The notes under the pieces were generated by a model. The model did not search any database. It worked only from the letters and a program-made list of their open reading frames with translations, and was not told where the DNA came from. Positions 1 to 8,672 of a stretch of 23,058 nt of DNA are shown one piece after another (within the stretch, counting starts at the first letter, position 1; each line of letters opens with the position of its first letter). Made by a program: the position numbers and the translations under genes. The DNA comes from an uncultured Lachnospiraceae bacterium. GTDB lineage: Bacteria > Bacillota > Clostridia > Lachnospirales > Lachnospiraceae. The stretch covers positions 1 to 23,058 of the forward strand of contig CAJUHQ010000054.1 of NCBI GenBank assembly GCA_910586095.1, written 5' to 3'.

Positions 1-585
1 CCTTTAGAGATTGCGCTAAAGTTTGCTTTTGAAAGGGAAGTGGAGCGGTGTTTTCAATTAAATAAACAGGAACTGCCATTTGGATGTCATGCATGGCAAC
101 GATATCATTCGGAGTTTTGGAGACCATTTATAGAGGCGTTTGGATATACAATAAGTGGTTTTTCTTCATTTGAGGATAAAGCATTGGAAAGTGTATATGA
201 CAAGGCAAGAAGGACAGCAGATTTTTGGGAAAGGATATCTGATAGTGACAGACTTATTACAGCACTTCATGAACTTTGTGGAAAGGAAACAGTGCACTAT
301 ATTATTTGGGGCGCGGGTTATTATGGGAAAATAATCTGCGAAATATTTGCGCAAAGTATGCTGCCTATAAAATTTATAATTGATAGTAATCAAACAGTGG
401 GGCAAAAGCTTAATGGGATTACAGTAAAAAAGTATTTTGATGCTGATATAACAGAAAAAGATGTGATTATTGTGGCAGTTCAAAACAGTCAGGAAATAAT
501 TTGTCAATTGGAAGAGGATCAGTATGTTCATCTAAAGGATTATTTTTTGTTGGACGATTTGGAGAAGGCATTAGGAATACCTTAA
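1..585 (+). CDS. DUF5672-like protein, C-terminal part, with appended Rossmann-like module (5' truncated by window)
   Basis: The reading frame is open to base 1, so the true start lies upstream; the GTG at 40 is an internal codon. The first ~45 visible residues contain PLEIALKFAFE and LPFGCHAW followed by an FW motif, which resembles the C-terminal end of DUF5672-type putative glycosyltransferases. A second domain follows from about base 295, with a hydrophobic strand leading into WGAGYYGK and then FIIDSN, the pattern of a dinucleotide-binding-like Rossmann motif. The same kind of module recurs in seven of the next nine genes. It ends 33 bases before the next gene and is probably in the same operon. 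The DUF5672 call rests on a short remnant; the module is clearer. Confidence 0.6.
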   Translation, partial: PLEIALKFAFEREVERCFQLNKQELPFGCHAWQRYHSEFWRPFIEAFGYTISGFSSFEDKALESVYDKARRTADFWERISDSDRLITALHELCGKETVHYIIWGAGYYGKIICEIFAQSMLPIKFIIDSNQTVGQKLNGITVKKYFDADITEKDVIIVAVQNSQEIICQLEEDQYVHLKDYFLLDDLEKALGIP

Positions 586-618
586 AAAGTGACCGCTTAT
601 TAGAAAGGTAACAAATTT

Positions 619-1746
619 ATGAAAAGAATCGCCATATTTTCATTTTATGATTGTGAAGGGCATGCGGATATGTACATAAACTGTTTGCTACAGGATATGA
701 CAGCCTTTATAGATAAGCTTGTCATTGTCTGCAACGGTAGTGTTGATGAAGATAGTTTGGCGTTTTTTAAAAAAGTATCTGATTATTGTATCATTCGGGA
801 AAATATTGGCTATGATGCAGGGGGATATAAAGATACAATCCTAGCTTTGCAACAGAGTGGTGGATTCAAAGAGTATGATGAATGTATATTGTTTAATAAC
901 ACATTTTTTGCTTTTTTTTATCCGTTACAGGAAATGTTTGATGCAATGGATAAAAAATCAGATGTAGATTTTTGGGGAATAACCAAACACCCCAAAGGAC
1001 AATATCAGAATAAATATTATTATGCAGAACATATTCAAGCATACTTTTTAGTTATTCGAAGCCGCATGTTTCATAGTTCTGATTTTCTTTGTTTTTGGCA
1101 AAATATTGATTATCCAGTAGACTATCATATGGCAGTGCAGCAGTTTGAAATTGCGTTTACAGAATATTTTACTAAGAAATGTTTTGTAGGAAATGTTTAT
1201 TGTGATCTACAAAGAATAGGAATAGAGGATAGATATGGAATAAATCCATATTTGTCCTATGGATATGAGCTAATTGTACAGATGCATTGTCCTGTCTTAA
1301 AAATCAAGAGTATATACATAGAAAATTCTAAAGAAAACAGAGTGTTAGAAGCAATAGACTATTTGCAGAAAATGCATCTGTATAAAACGGAGTATATTTG
1401 GCAGTATTTGAGTAGAGGCTGTCAAAATGGCAGTATTTCCACCTATTTTGATTTTTATAAGTTAGAACAGTTTTGCAGACGCTTTTCATCCTTGTATGTC
1501 TATGGAAATGGTGTTTATGGTAAATGGATAAAGAGATATTTGCAGTTAAGACATTTTCCATTTGATAAGATGGTAGTTACACATAAGAACAAGAAGCTAG
1601 AAGATGATTGCGTGGAATATACAAGATTCAAGGCAAAACCAAATGCAGGATGGATAGTTGCGTTAAATGCGAAAAATACAACGCAAGTACTGAATCTTAT
1701 TCAAAATGATATTTCAGAAGATAGACTGTTTGTGGGGAAGCGATAA
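619..1746 (+). CDS. RgpF-like rhamnan/polysaccharide synthesis protein with C-terminal Rossmann-like module
   Basis: This 375-residue protein matches the RgpF family (rhamnose-glucose polysaccharide assembly, glycosyltransferase-like). Visible signatures are IFSFYD near the N terminus, VIVCNG (35-40), RENIGYDAGGYKD (60-72), the FNNTFF region (92-97), and DFWGITKH followed by AEHIQAYFLVIRS (117-148). RgpF proteins act at the cytoplasmic face in surface rhamnan assembly; the sugar used here cannot be read from the sequence. Residues ~285-375 form an added module with LYVYGNGVYGKW (G296 and G298 in the glycine loop). AGAAAGG precedes the ATG by about ten bases. It is flanked by short gaps (33 and 27 bases), consistent with one operon. 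Confidence 0.85.
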   Translation: MKRIAIFSFYDCEGHADMYINCLLQDMTAFIDKLVIVCNGSVDEDSLAFFKKVSDYCIIRENIGYDAGGYKDTILALQQSGGFKEYDECILFNNTFFAFFYPLQEMFDAMDKKSDVDFWGITKHPKGQYQNKYYYAEHIQAYFLVIRSRMFHSSDFLCFWQNIDYPVDYHMAVQQFEIAFTEYFTKKCFVGNVYCDLQRIGIEDRYGINPYLSYGYELIVQMHCPVLKIKSIYIENSKENRVLEAIDYLQKMHLYKTEYIWQYLSRGCQNGSISTYFDFYKLEQFCRRFSSLYVYGNGVYGKWIKRYLQLRHFPFDKMVVTHKNKKLEDDCVEYTRFKAKPNAGWIVALNAKNTTQVLNLIQNDISEDRLFVGKR

Positions 1747-1773
1747 ATCTAGAAGGGAAAGCAGGATGAAAAT

Positions 1774-2955
1774 ATGGATTTAGTATCAGTGATTTTGCCA
1801 GTGTATAATCGAAGCTTTACCATCAATAGGGCAATTGACAGCGTATTGAATCAATCATATGGTGACATTGAATTAATTATTGTGGATGATGCTTCAGATG
1901 ACAATACAGTGGAATTAATAAAGCAGTATAACGATAAACGTATTGTGCTTATTCAGGGCAAAAGCAGAGGCGGTGCAGCAAAAGCCAGAAATATAGGAAT
2001 AAAGATAGCAAAAGGGAAGTATATTGCATTTCAAGACAGTGATGATGAATGGATGCCATGCAAACTAGAGAAACAGTTAAGTTACATGAAAAGGCAAAAC
2101 TGTCAAGTATCTTTTACACCCTATAGATTAATAGGGGAGAGCACATTAATTGTACCATATCATTATAGTCATATGGACAACAGCATGATAAGTACTGCTC
2201 TCAAAAAAGGAAATATAATAGGAACACCTACACTGGTAATGGAAAAGGAAGTAATAGACAATGTTGGTGTATTTGACGAAAGTATGTCTGCATGGGAAGA
2301 TTATGAACTCATTATAAGAATTGCAAAGAAGTATTCTATAGGTTGTGTAAAAGAAATTTTATTAGATGCATACAGGCAAAAAAAATGTATTTCAAACAAC
2401 TATGGGAAAGTAATATGTTCTGAAATGTATATTATGCGCAAACATGCGGACTTTGTAGAGGAGAAATCTTTTTTGGCTTCTTTAGAGATATGGATCAATA
2501 CATTTATAACAGATTGTGCTGCTGATTTTACAGCTTTTGAGTATGATATAATGGCTCTGACACAAAGTGAAAAAGAGTATTTAAACAAAGTATTTTTACA
2601 GGCAGTGTGTAAAAGGTATAACACAAAAAGTTATTGCCTTGAAACAATGTGTGAAGGTGTTGAAGCTAGGCTGCAAAATGGAAAATTTTATATATATGGG
2701 GCAGGTGTTGTTGCACAAAAAACCTACGAACGATTGAAACAAAAACACATTGTACCATTGGCGTTTGTCGTGACAACAGTAGGGAAGGATAAGAAAATTG
2801 ATGCGATACCAGTTATAGAATTGGGAAACTGCCTGGATGTGAATTTACCGCTTTTAATAGCGGTTTCTCCAAAGTATCATAAAGAAATCGTTGAGAGTTT
2901 ACGAAAGATTGGATATTTGAATTATTCTTTTGCAATGGAAACGATAAATATGTAA
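1774..2955 (+). CDS. GT2 family glycosyltransferase with C-terminal Rossmann-like module
   Basis: A 393-residue protein with a classic GT-A fold N terminus: VSVILPVYNRS (4-14), IIVDDASDDNT (35-45), the nucleotide-sugar/metal motif FQDSDDEW (86-93), and GVFDESMSAWEDYEL (165-179), which carries the likely catalytic acidic residues. No transmembrane segment is evident, so it is presumably cytosolic or peripheral. From residue ~303 a second module begins with FYIYGAGVVAQKTYERL, then a strand ending AFVVT, like the appendages on neighbouring enzymes; a Val-Ala pair replaces the usual Gly after the loop. An alternative out-of-frame ATG at 1766 lies just upstream; the 1774 start fits the GT2 N terminus and follows GAAGGGAAAGCAGG. 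Donor and acceptor sugars are unknown. Confidence 0.9.
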   Translation: MDLVSVILPVYNRSFTINRAIDSVLNQSYGDIELIIVDDASDDNTVELIKQYNDKRIVLIQGKSRGGAAKARNIGIKIAKGKYIAFQDSDDEWMPCKLEKQLSYMKRQNCQVSFTPYRLIGESTLIVPYHYSHMDNSMISTALKKGNIIGTPTLVMEKEVIDNVGVFDESMSAWEDYELIIRIAKKYSIGCVKEILLDAYRQKKCISNNYGKVICSEMYIMRKHADFVEEKSFLASLEIWINTFITDCAADFTAFEYDIMALTQSEKEYLNKVFLQAVCKRYNTKSYCLETMCEGVEARLQNGKFYIYGAGVVAQKTYERLKQKHIVPLAFVVTTVGKDKKIDAIPVIELGNCLDVNLPLLIAVSPKYHKEIVESLRKIGYLNYSFAMETINM

Positions 2956-3012
2956 TAAAAAGATAGGTTGATGATGCCAAAAAAGAAGCTCAGAGTATGA
3001 GAGGAATATGTG

Positions 3013-4206
3013 ATGAGTGTGTATTATTTAAGAAGCATTATTTATGAAATAGCGCAAGAAATAAAGAAGCTTATTGAAAAAAATAGTATTACAAATAATA
3101 AAAGGATTTTTTTATATGGGCTTGATATATATTCGTTTGCAATGAAGACAATATTAGCAAATGATGGATTTAAAATAGATGGATATCTATCAAATGATAT
3201 GGAACAGATAATGACATATAGAAGGCAAGCAAAGGCATCATTGCGCTACCTAAACTCAACAAGAGACATGATACATATTTCCGATATTGAGGAAAAATTG
3301 GTTCCTTTTGACTCTTCCATTGTAGTTCTTAGCGCTTCAAAGAATTGCCCTATTTCGAGAATGACAGACTTGAACTATCAAGTAAATATGCACATTTTTC
3401 AAGTATTTGATTGGGAACAAAACAGTTTTGCAGAAACGATGAGTGATAAAAAAAGAATGAATATCAAGGATATTCAGAGTGTTGCAAAAGAAATTCTTTG
3501 TAAAGTGGATGCGTTTTGCCTTGAAAACGACATACGTTATTGGGTGTGTGGAGGGACATTGCTTGGGACAATTCGTCATAAGGGATTTATACCATGGGAT
3601 GATGATGTGGACATTTTTATGCCGTGGGATGATTACAAGAGATTTATCAGTGAATTTAGTAAAAAAGGCATGTATCAGTTAATTTCGCCTGAAAATGTGG
3701 ACAGAAGAGATTTTTACGGATTGTTTTCCAAAATTCTAGATGATAAAACTATGGTTGTGGAAAATGAACCTTTAGTTCGATTTATCCACCCTGTTGCAAT
3801 AGATGTGTTTCCTTTAGTGGGAGTTCCAGACAAAGAAGAGGAAAGACGCCTGTTCTTTCGTCGATATCGTGAGTTAATGCAACAAGTTACAGAGGATTTC
3901 TATGCAAATAACGGGGATTATAATGTGTATAACAAGTGGTATCCCGCACAAAAAGAATTTTTGGAAAAGTATCATTTTGCTGAATCGAATTTTGTAGGCG
4001 TGTTGGGAACTGGATATGGGGAACGCGATTATGCATCAGCATCGGTTTATGATGCTACAATACGATTACCATTTGAGGATATTAAAGTCAATGTTCCCAT
4101 TGGGTATCAGGAATATTTGGACAATTTATACGGAAAAGATTGGATGGAACTTCCGCCAGAAGAAAAGAGAAAATCGCATCATGGAATGGAAGCATATTGG
4201 TTGTAG
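3013..4206 (+). CDS. LicD-family phosphotransferase with N-terminal Rossmann-like module
   Basis: The C-terminal ~250 residues carry the LicD signature: an xYWVCGGTLLGTIRHKGFIPW stretch followed by DDDVDIFMPWDDY (about residues 176-209). LicD proteins are nucleotidyltransferase-fold enzymes that move a phospho-alcohol (phosphocholine in pneumococcus; ribitol phosphate in the related human FKRP and fukutin) from a CDP carrier to a glycan. Before it lies a ~140-residue domain with KRIFLYGLDIYSF, a degenerate form of the YGAG loop seen in neighbouring genes, here N-terminal rather than C-terminal. GAGG at 3001-3004 sits 8 bases before the ATG at 3013; the GTG at 3010 is in frame but too close. 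The two cytidylyltransferase-like proteins downstream could supply its donor, which is inference. Confidence 0.88.
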   Translation: MSVYYLRSIIYEIAQEIKKLIEKNSITNNKRIFLYGLDIYSFAMKTILANDGFKIDGYLSNDMEQIMTYRRQAKASLRYLNSTRDMIHISDIEEKLVPFDSSIVVLSASKNCPISRMTDLNYQVNMHIFQVFDWEQNSFAETMSDKKRMNIKDIQSVAKEILCKVDAFCLENDIRYWVCGGTLLGTIRHKGFIPWDDDVDIFMPWDDYKRFISEFSKKGMYQLISPENVDRRDFYGLFSKILDDKTMVVENEPLVRFIHPVAIDVFPLVGVPDKEEERRLFFRRYRELMQQVTEDFYANNGDYNVYNKWYPAQKEFLEKYHFAESNFVGVLGTGYGERDYASASVYDATIRLPFEDIKVNVPIGYQEYLDNLYGKDWMELPPEEKRKSHHGMEAYWL

Positions 4207-4218
4207 GAGGAGAAGAAA

Positions 4219-5286
4219 ATGTTTAGTAAAATGAAAAAAGTGTATGGCTTGTTGGAAGATGATTTGTCTAAGGATATTTTTTTAAACCGTGTTTTATATA
4301 ACATTACAGGGAAAGGTATATATATTCAAAATATCACAGCGACTTATTTTGACAGAATGAAAAGGGAATTTTGTGAGTATACAGAGGAAGTAAAAAAGCT
4401 GAGGGAAAAGATTCGTCATCGGCGTGTTGTATTATATGGAATAGGGCATTGTGGCTTTGTTACATTAGCACTATTTAGTTCGGAGATGAAGGACATTGAG
4501 TTAGCAGCATTTTGTGACCAGAAAGCAGATAAAGTTACTAAATTTTGTGGATATGCAGTTATAGATATCAAAGAACTTGCTAAGAGTTATCAAGATGCAG
4601 TTGTTTTGGTTACGCCTGTTGATAAGAAAGTGAAAGACGAAATTATTGCAAATTTACTTATGGAAGGAGTACAAAGGGAGCAAATTATTGAAAAGGTCAC
4701 ATTTGATGATGCCGCATTAAGAAAACAATATTTTGACGAGGTTATGGTCTTGGAAGAAGATGAAGTTTTTGTTGATGCAGGTTGTTGCAACTGTGCAACT
4801 GATATTGATTTTAGAAAAAGATGTCCAGAATATAAAGAAATTATTGCCTTTGAACCAGATCCAGTGCAATATGCGAATTGTATGAAAATTGTGCAGGAGC
4901 AGAATATACGTGATATACAGATTTATAATATGGGGCTTTGGGATAAAGAGGAGGAATTGTCTTTTCAGATGGATGAATCGCGGGGGCGTGTATGTGAAGA
5001 AGGAAATGTTAAAATTCAAGTGAATACGCTAGATCATATAGTACAAGGAAAAAGAGTTTCCTTTATAAAAATGGATATTGAAGGAGCAGAATTGAGGGCA
5101 TTAAAGGGATGTGAGTATTCGATTGTACAACACAGACCAAAACTGGCAATTAGTATTTATCATAAACCAGAAGATATTGTAGAAATACTATATTACATAC
5201 ATGAAATTGTGCCGAATTATAAGTTTTATATAAGACATCATGCATATGGTGCTTCGGAAACAGTGCTTTATGCAATACCAAAGTAG
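4219..5286 (+). CDS. FkbM-family SAM-dependent methyltransferase with N-terminal Rossmann-like module
   Basis: A 355-residue protein. The C-terminal half is an FkbM methyltransferase: VFVDAGCCNCATDIDF (183-198, SAM-binding motif I, with Cys-Cys where Gly-x-Gly is usual), IAFEPDP (209-215), VNTLDHI, and FIKMDIEGAELRALKG (282-297). FkbM enzymes usually O-methylate sugars or polyketides. The N-terminal ~160 residues are a separate domain with VVLYGIGHCGF (70-80) and AAFCDQKADK (96-105), homologous in pattern to the module on adjacent glycan enzymes. GGAGGAG sits just before the ATG and overlaps the LicD gene's stop region; the gap is 12 bases, so co-translation is likely. The departure from Gly in motif I is unusual and could affect activity. 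Confidence 0.87.
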   Translation: MFSKMKKVYGLLEDDLSKDIFLNRVLYNITGKGIYIQNITATYFDRMKREFCEYTEEVKKLREKIRHRRVVLYGIGHCGFVTLALFSSEMKDIELAAFCDQKADKVTKFCGYAVIDIKELAKSYQDAVVLVTPVDKKVKDEIIANLLMEGVQREQIIEKVTFDDAALRKQYFDEVMVLEEDEVFVDAGCCNCATDIDFRKRCPEYKEIIAFEPDPVQYANCMKIVQEQNIRDIQIYNMGLWDKEEELSFQMDESRGRVCEEGNVKIQVNTLDHIVQGKRVSFIKMDIEGAELRALKGCEYSIVQHRPKLAISIYHKPEDIVEILYYIHEIVPNYKFYIRHHAYGASETVLYAIPK

Positions 5287-5294
5287 GAGAGTAA

Positions 5295-5351
5295 GTGAGA
5301 GAAGAGTTTCTAAGGCGTCAAAAACGCCGCCTAAGAAATACTAAATCTCAC
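5295..5351 (+). repeat. Nested imperfect inverted repeat (element A) in the FkbM-GT2 gap
   Basis: GTGAGA at 5295-5300 pairs with TCTCAC at 5346-5351, AGTTTCT (5305-5311) pairs imperfectly with the AGAAATACT stretch starting at 5334, and GGCGT (5314-5318) pairs with ACGCC (5324-5328) across a CAAAA loop. The left arm GAGAAGAGTTTCT is repeated at the very end of the window, and the overall nested layout resembles 22906-22971. Function unknown; it may act as an RNA or DNA structure. Confidence 0.5.
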
Positions 5352-5434
5352 CCGAAGAGCATCAGGAGTAGGAGTTCTTGTCACCAAATGTTTGTGATGA
5401 CGGGAAGTTTAAAAGTAAACGCCCATCATGTACA

Positions 5435-5494
5435 GCCTGCCATCTAGCAGGCCGCATGGACATCCATACTGTGAAAGTCGAAGACTTTTACAGT
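5435..5494 (+). repeat. Two strong hairpins upstream of the second GT2 gene
   Basis: GCCTGC (5435-5440) pairs perfectly with GCAGGC (5447-5452) over a 6-nt loop. Then ACTGTGAAAGTC (5468-5479) pairs with GACTTTTACAGT (5483-5494) over a GAA loop, 12 bp with one G-U. Neither has a T tract, so they are not simple terminators. They lie in the only long gap (261 bases, 5287-5547) of an otherwise compact operon. Confidence 0.6.
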
Positions 5495-5547
5495 TAATTC
5501 TCAAATTATTAATTGGTATGTGTGCAAAGCGCGTCGGGGGATTAAGT

Positions 5548-6834
5548 ATGCCAAAAGTTTCAGTAATTGTGCCTGTTTATAATGTGGAAAAATATTTAAA
5601 ACAGTGTTTGGACAGTATTCTTGAGCAAACATTAGAAGAGATAGAAATAGTCTGTGTTGATGATGGATCAACAGATTCCAGTGGAGAAATACTGGACCAA
5701 TATGCAACGAAAGATGAGCGTGTTCGGGTGATTCATAGAAAAAATGCAGGATATGGCAGTGCAATGAATGTGGGGCTTGAGATTGCGACAGGGGAATATA
5801 TTGGCATTGTGGAAAGTGATGACTGTATTTTGCCGGATATGTATAAAACATTGTATGAAGAGGCGGTTTCGGATTCATTGGATCTAGTTAAATCGGATGC
5901 GTATTATTGGCTGGAAAAAGCACAATATAAAAAGAGAATTCATTATAAACATTTAGAATCATTTTATGACCGTGTACTGTCTGATATAGAGAGAAATGTA
6001 TTTTTTGATTTTGTAATGAATATTTGGACAGGAATTTATAAAAGAGAATTTTTGACAAAATATCAGATTCGTTTTCATGAAAGTCCAGGGGCTTCTTATC
6101 AGGACAATGGTTTTTGGATACAGACGCTTAGTTATTGCAAGAGTGCGAAATGGCTAAATCAGGCATTTTATTTGTACAGGCAGGACAATGAAACGTCATC
6201 CGTAAAAAGCAGGGACAAAATGTTTGCTATGACAAAAGAATATGAATACATTGAAAAACTTTTGCGTGACAGAGGAGATGAGGAGTTTCTCCCATATTGT
6301 TATTATTATAAGCTATTTCGCCATCGGGGCACTTTTTTCCGTATTGCCGACGAAAATAAGAGGGAATTTTGCGATGAGATTAAGAAAGATTATGCACGTT
6401 ATAAATGCTATATAAAGGGATTTGCTGCTATGGATGGATGGCTTCGCAAGGCTTCTACGCAACCTGAGGAGTTGTGTGAAAATGTGATACAAAAGAAAAA
6501 AAGTATTAAAAAGTGTTTGGACCATGCATCTCATATAATTATATATGGAGCTGGTACACATGGAGATATTATTTTTCGGGGATTATATAATGAGGGGTAT
6601 TATGACAAGATCTCCTGTTTTGCTGTTTCACAAAATCCGCCAGAGTATTTATTTGCAGGAAAACAAATAGTAAAGATAGAGACAGCACTAGAAAGCTACA
6701 AAGATGCGTTAGTGGTGATAGCAGTAGCTCGTGGCAGCAATATATATAGACACATGGTAGAAAAATTAGCACAGCTTGGAATAAATGATTTTTTGGATGG
6801 AAGTTTGATAGAGGAGAGTTTTTATATTTTATAA
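5548..6834 (+). CDS. GT2 family glycosyltransferase with C-terminal Rossmann-like module
   Basis: A 428-residue GT2 enzyme: VSVIVPVYNVEKYLKQCLDS opens the GT-A fold, with VDDGSTDSSG (37-46), VIHRKNAGYGSAMNVG (61-76), GIVESDDCI (86-94, metal/nucleotide motif) and SYQDNGFW (183-190). The start at 5548 is chosen because the family N terminus begins there and CGGGGG lies just upstream; the in-frame extension to 5428 runs through hairpin-rich intergenic DNA and reads as non-coding. Residues ~325-428 form the extra module, with IIIYGAGTHGDIIF (330-343) and a later strand ALVVIAVA. It follows a 261-base structured gap and is followed 12 bases later by the cytidylyltransferase gene. Confidence 0.9.
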   Translation: MPKVSVIVPVYNVEKYLKQCLDSILEQTLEEIEIVCVDDGSTDSSGEILDQYATKDERVRVIHRKNAGYGSAMNVGLEIATGEYIGIVESDDCILPDMYKTLYEEAVSDSLDLVKSDAYYWLEKAQYKKRIHYKHLESFYDRVLSDIERNVFFDFVMNIWTGIYKREFLTKYQIRFHESPGASYQDNGFWIQTLSYCKSAKWLNQAFYLYRQDNETSSVKSRDKMFAMTKEYEYIEKLLRDRGDEEFLPYCYYYKLFRHRGTFFRIADENKREFCDEIKKDYARYKCYIKGFAAMDGWLRKASTQPEELCENVIQKKKSIKKCLDHASHIIIYGAGTHGDIIFRGLYNEGYYDKISCFAVSQNPPEYLFAGKQIVKIETALESYKDALVVIAVARGSNIYRHMVEKLAQLGINDFLDGSLIEESFYIL

Positions 6835-6846
6835 GGAGAAATTGGC

Positions 6847-7560
6847 ATGAACATTGCAATGATTATCGCCGGTGGGAGAGGTGTTCGCACGCGTCAGGAT
6901 ATACCTAAACAATTTTTAAGCATACATGACAGACCTGTTATTGTCTACACAATGCAGGCGTTTCAGAAACATCCAGAAATAGATGCTATTTTGGTGGTAT
7001 GTATTGATGGATGGCAGGAAATTTTGTGGGCATATGCGCATCAGTTTAATATAACAAAAATGAAATGGATAACAGCAGGCGGAGACAATGGTCAGCAGTC
7101 AATATATAATGGACTTGTCGAATTGAAGAAACATTGTGACATGTCAGATTTGGTATTGGTTCATGATGCAAACAGACCCAATGTATCACAGGAAATTATC
7201 TCAAACTGTATTGCAGAATGTCGCTTGTGTGGATCTGCCATCACAGTTATTCCGTGTGCTGAGGCAATGTTACTTCGGGCCAAAGATCCCAATAGTTCTT
7301 CTAAAGTCATTTCAAGAGATTCACTGGCAAGGACTCAGACACCGCAAGCCTTTCCATTACATAAGCTTATGTGGGCGCATGAGGAAGCACAGAAGCGTGG
7401 CATCAACAATTCGATTGCTTCCTGTACATTAATGGTAGAATTGGGAGAAGAAGTTCATTTTTGTTCTGGATCAGAAAAAAATATTAAAATTACAACAACA
7501 GAGGATATAGAGATTTTTAAGGCGCTACTTATGGCAAGAAAGGATGATTGGCTAAAGTAA
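6847..7560 (+). CDS. IspD/TarI-like cytidylyltransferase
   Basis: A 237-residue protein of normal length for the IspD/TarI family, which joins CTP to a sugar-alcohol phosphate. Motifs: IIAGGRGVRTRQDIPKQF (6-23; the GG loop and Lys-Gln contact CTP), AGGDNGQQSIYNGL (77-90), VHDANRP (105-111, normally HDAxRP) and TQTPQAF (163-169). In glycan loci this family usually makes CDP-ribitol (TarI) rather than the isoprenoid precursor (IspD). The LicD gene nearby supports an activated-alcohol role, but the substrate cannot be read directly. It is one of only two genes in the cluster without the YGAG module. AAGGAGA overlaps the upstream stop codon, so translation is probably coupled. Confidence 0.82.
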   Translation: MNIAMIIAGGRGVRTRQDIPKQFLSIHDRPVIVYTMQAFQKHPEIDAILVVCIDGWQEILWAYAHQFNITKMKWITAGGDNGQQSIYNGLVELKKHCDMSDLVLVHDANRPNVSQEIISNCIAECRLCGSAITVIPCAEAMLLRAKDPNSSSKVISRDSLARTQTPQAFPLHKLMWAHEEAQKRGINNSIASCTLMVELGEEVHFCSGSEKNIKITTTEDIEIFKALLMARKDDWLK

Positions 7561-7561
7561 A

Positions 7562-8623
7562 ATGTATCTGCAAAGTGAGACATATAGGAAGGATTTGAGA
7601 ACTGCATATAACAGTGTAGTGAATGTCACAAAACTCTATCATAAGAGTATTTTGATTACTGGAGCAACAGGACTCATTGGCTCTTTTGCGGCTGATATGC
7701 TGTTGCATGCAAACAGAACAGAAAATGCAGAAATTGAAATATATCTGTTGGCGCGCGATGAAAAAAGACTAAGAGAACGTTTTGCCTCAAGTCTGGATGA
7801 AAAACGGCTACATTTTGTTGTTCAGGATGTAGTGAATCCAATAGAATTAAATGTAGAAGTTGATTATATCATTCATGCGGCAGGGGATGGATTTCCAGCG
7901 GCATTTAGAGAGCATCCTGTAGAAACAATGACGCCGGCGCTGTTTGGGACATATCACTTGTTACAATATGTATTGCGCACTGCCAATAAAGGCATGTTAA
8001 AGAATTTTCTGTATGTTTCGAGTGGTGAGGTGTATGGAAATCCATCTAATATACAACATGCTTTTACAGAACAGGAATATGGATATTTAGATAATATGAG
8101 TGTACGTTCCTGCTATCCAATGGCAAAGCGGTGTGCCGAAACACTTTGTGTCTCTTTTGGGATTCAGTATCATATTCCGATCGTGATAGCACGTCCAAGT
8201 CATGTTTATGGGGCATGTACTTCGATCCATGATAATCGTGCAACCGTACAGTTTTTGAATAATGCGGTTGCCAGAGAGGATATAATCTTGCACAGTCAGG
8301 GAAAGCAGATGCGCAGTTATACTTATGTGGCAGACTGTGTATCTGGTATATTTTCAGTATTACTAAACGGTGTGGACAAAGAGGCATACAACATAGCAAA
8401 TGCAACGTCAAGGGTTACAATCGCGGAATTTGCTAAAATCGTATCGCAAAAGGCGGGGACTAATTGTATCATAAAAAATCCAGATGAAAATCAAAAAAAA
8501 GAACATACTCCTATTAAGTATGCGGTATTAGATTCATGCAAACTAGAACAGCTTGGATGGAAAGGGCAGTATGATATTAGTATGGGAATAGAATATATGT
8601 TTAGAATTGCGGTTGGAAAATGA
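7562..8623 (+). CDS. Extended SDR, NAD(P)-dependent sugar epimerase/dehydratase/reductase
   Basis: A 353-residue extended short-chain dehydrogenase. ILITGATGLIGSF (30-42) is the nucleotide-binding GxxGxxG motif, IIHAAGDG (103-110) the NNAG-like motif, VSSGEVYGN (152-160) holds the active-site Ser, and Y185-x3-K189 (SCYPMAKR) the catalytic Tyr/Lys. The later RPSHVYG and YTYVADCVSGIF motifs are those of UDP/dTDP-sugar epimerases and dehydratases. It starts one base after the cytidylyltransferase stop, so the two are likely translationally coupled and may act in one pathway, for example in making or modifying a CDP- or NDP-activated moiety. The true substrate is unknown. It lacks the YGAG appendage. 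Confidence 0.85.
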   Translation: MYLQSETYRKDLRTAYNSVVNVTKLYHKSILITGATGLIGSFAADMLLHANRTENAEIEIYLLARDEKRLRERFASSLDEKRLHFVVQDVVNPIELNVEVDYIIHAAGDGFPAAFREHPVETMTPALFGTYHLLQYVLRTANKGMLKNFLYVSSGEVYGNPSNIQHAFTEQEYGYLDNMSVRSCYPMAKRCAETLCVSFGIQYHIPIVIARPSHVYGACTSIHDNRATVQFLNNAVAREDIILHSQGKQMRSYTYVADCVSGIFSVLLNGVDKEAYNIANATSRVTIAEFAKIVSQKAGTNCIIKNPDENQKKEHTPIKYAVLDSCKLEQLGWKGQYDISMGIEYMFRIAVGK

Positions 8624-8629
8624 ATATAT

Positions 8630-8672
8630 GAATAAAGAGCCCGCAAAAGCGGACAGATGGGAGTTTGTATGA
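8630..8672 (+). repeat. Stem-loop plus SD plus start-codon block (copy 1)
   Basis: CCGC/GCGG with an AAAA loop, then AGATGGGAGTTTGTATGA, which supplies GGGAG five bases before the ATG at 8669. A second copy at 23005-23047 matches 35 of 43 positions. The pair flanking the stem is G-C here and A-T in the other copy, a compensatory change that hints at a conserved RNA structure. It probably sets translation of the large fusion protein. Confidence 0.6.

Noticed and set aside
5295..5447. A 50-codon GTG-started ORF (Arg/Lys-rich) after the FkbM gene
   Set aside because: It runs through nested hairpins, the repeated left arm at the window end carries a 2-base deletion that breaks the frame, and the peptide resembles no known family.
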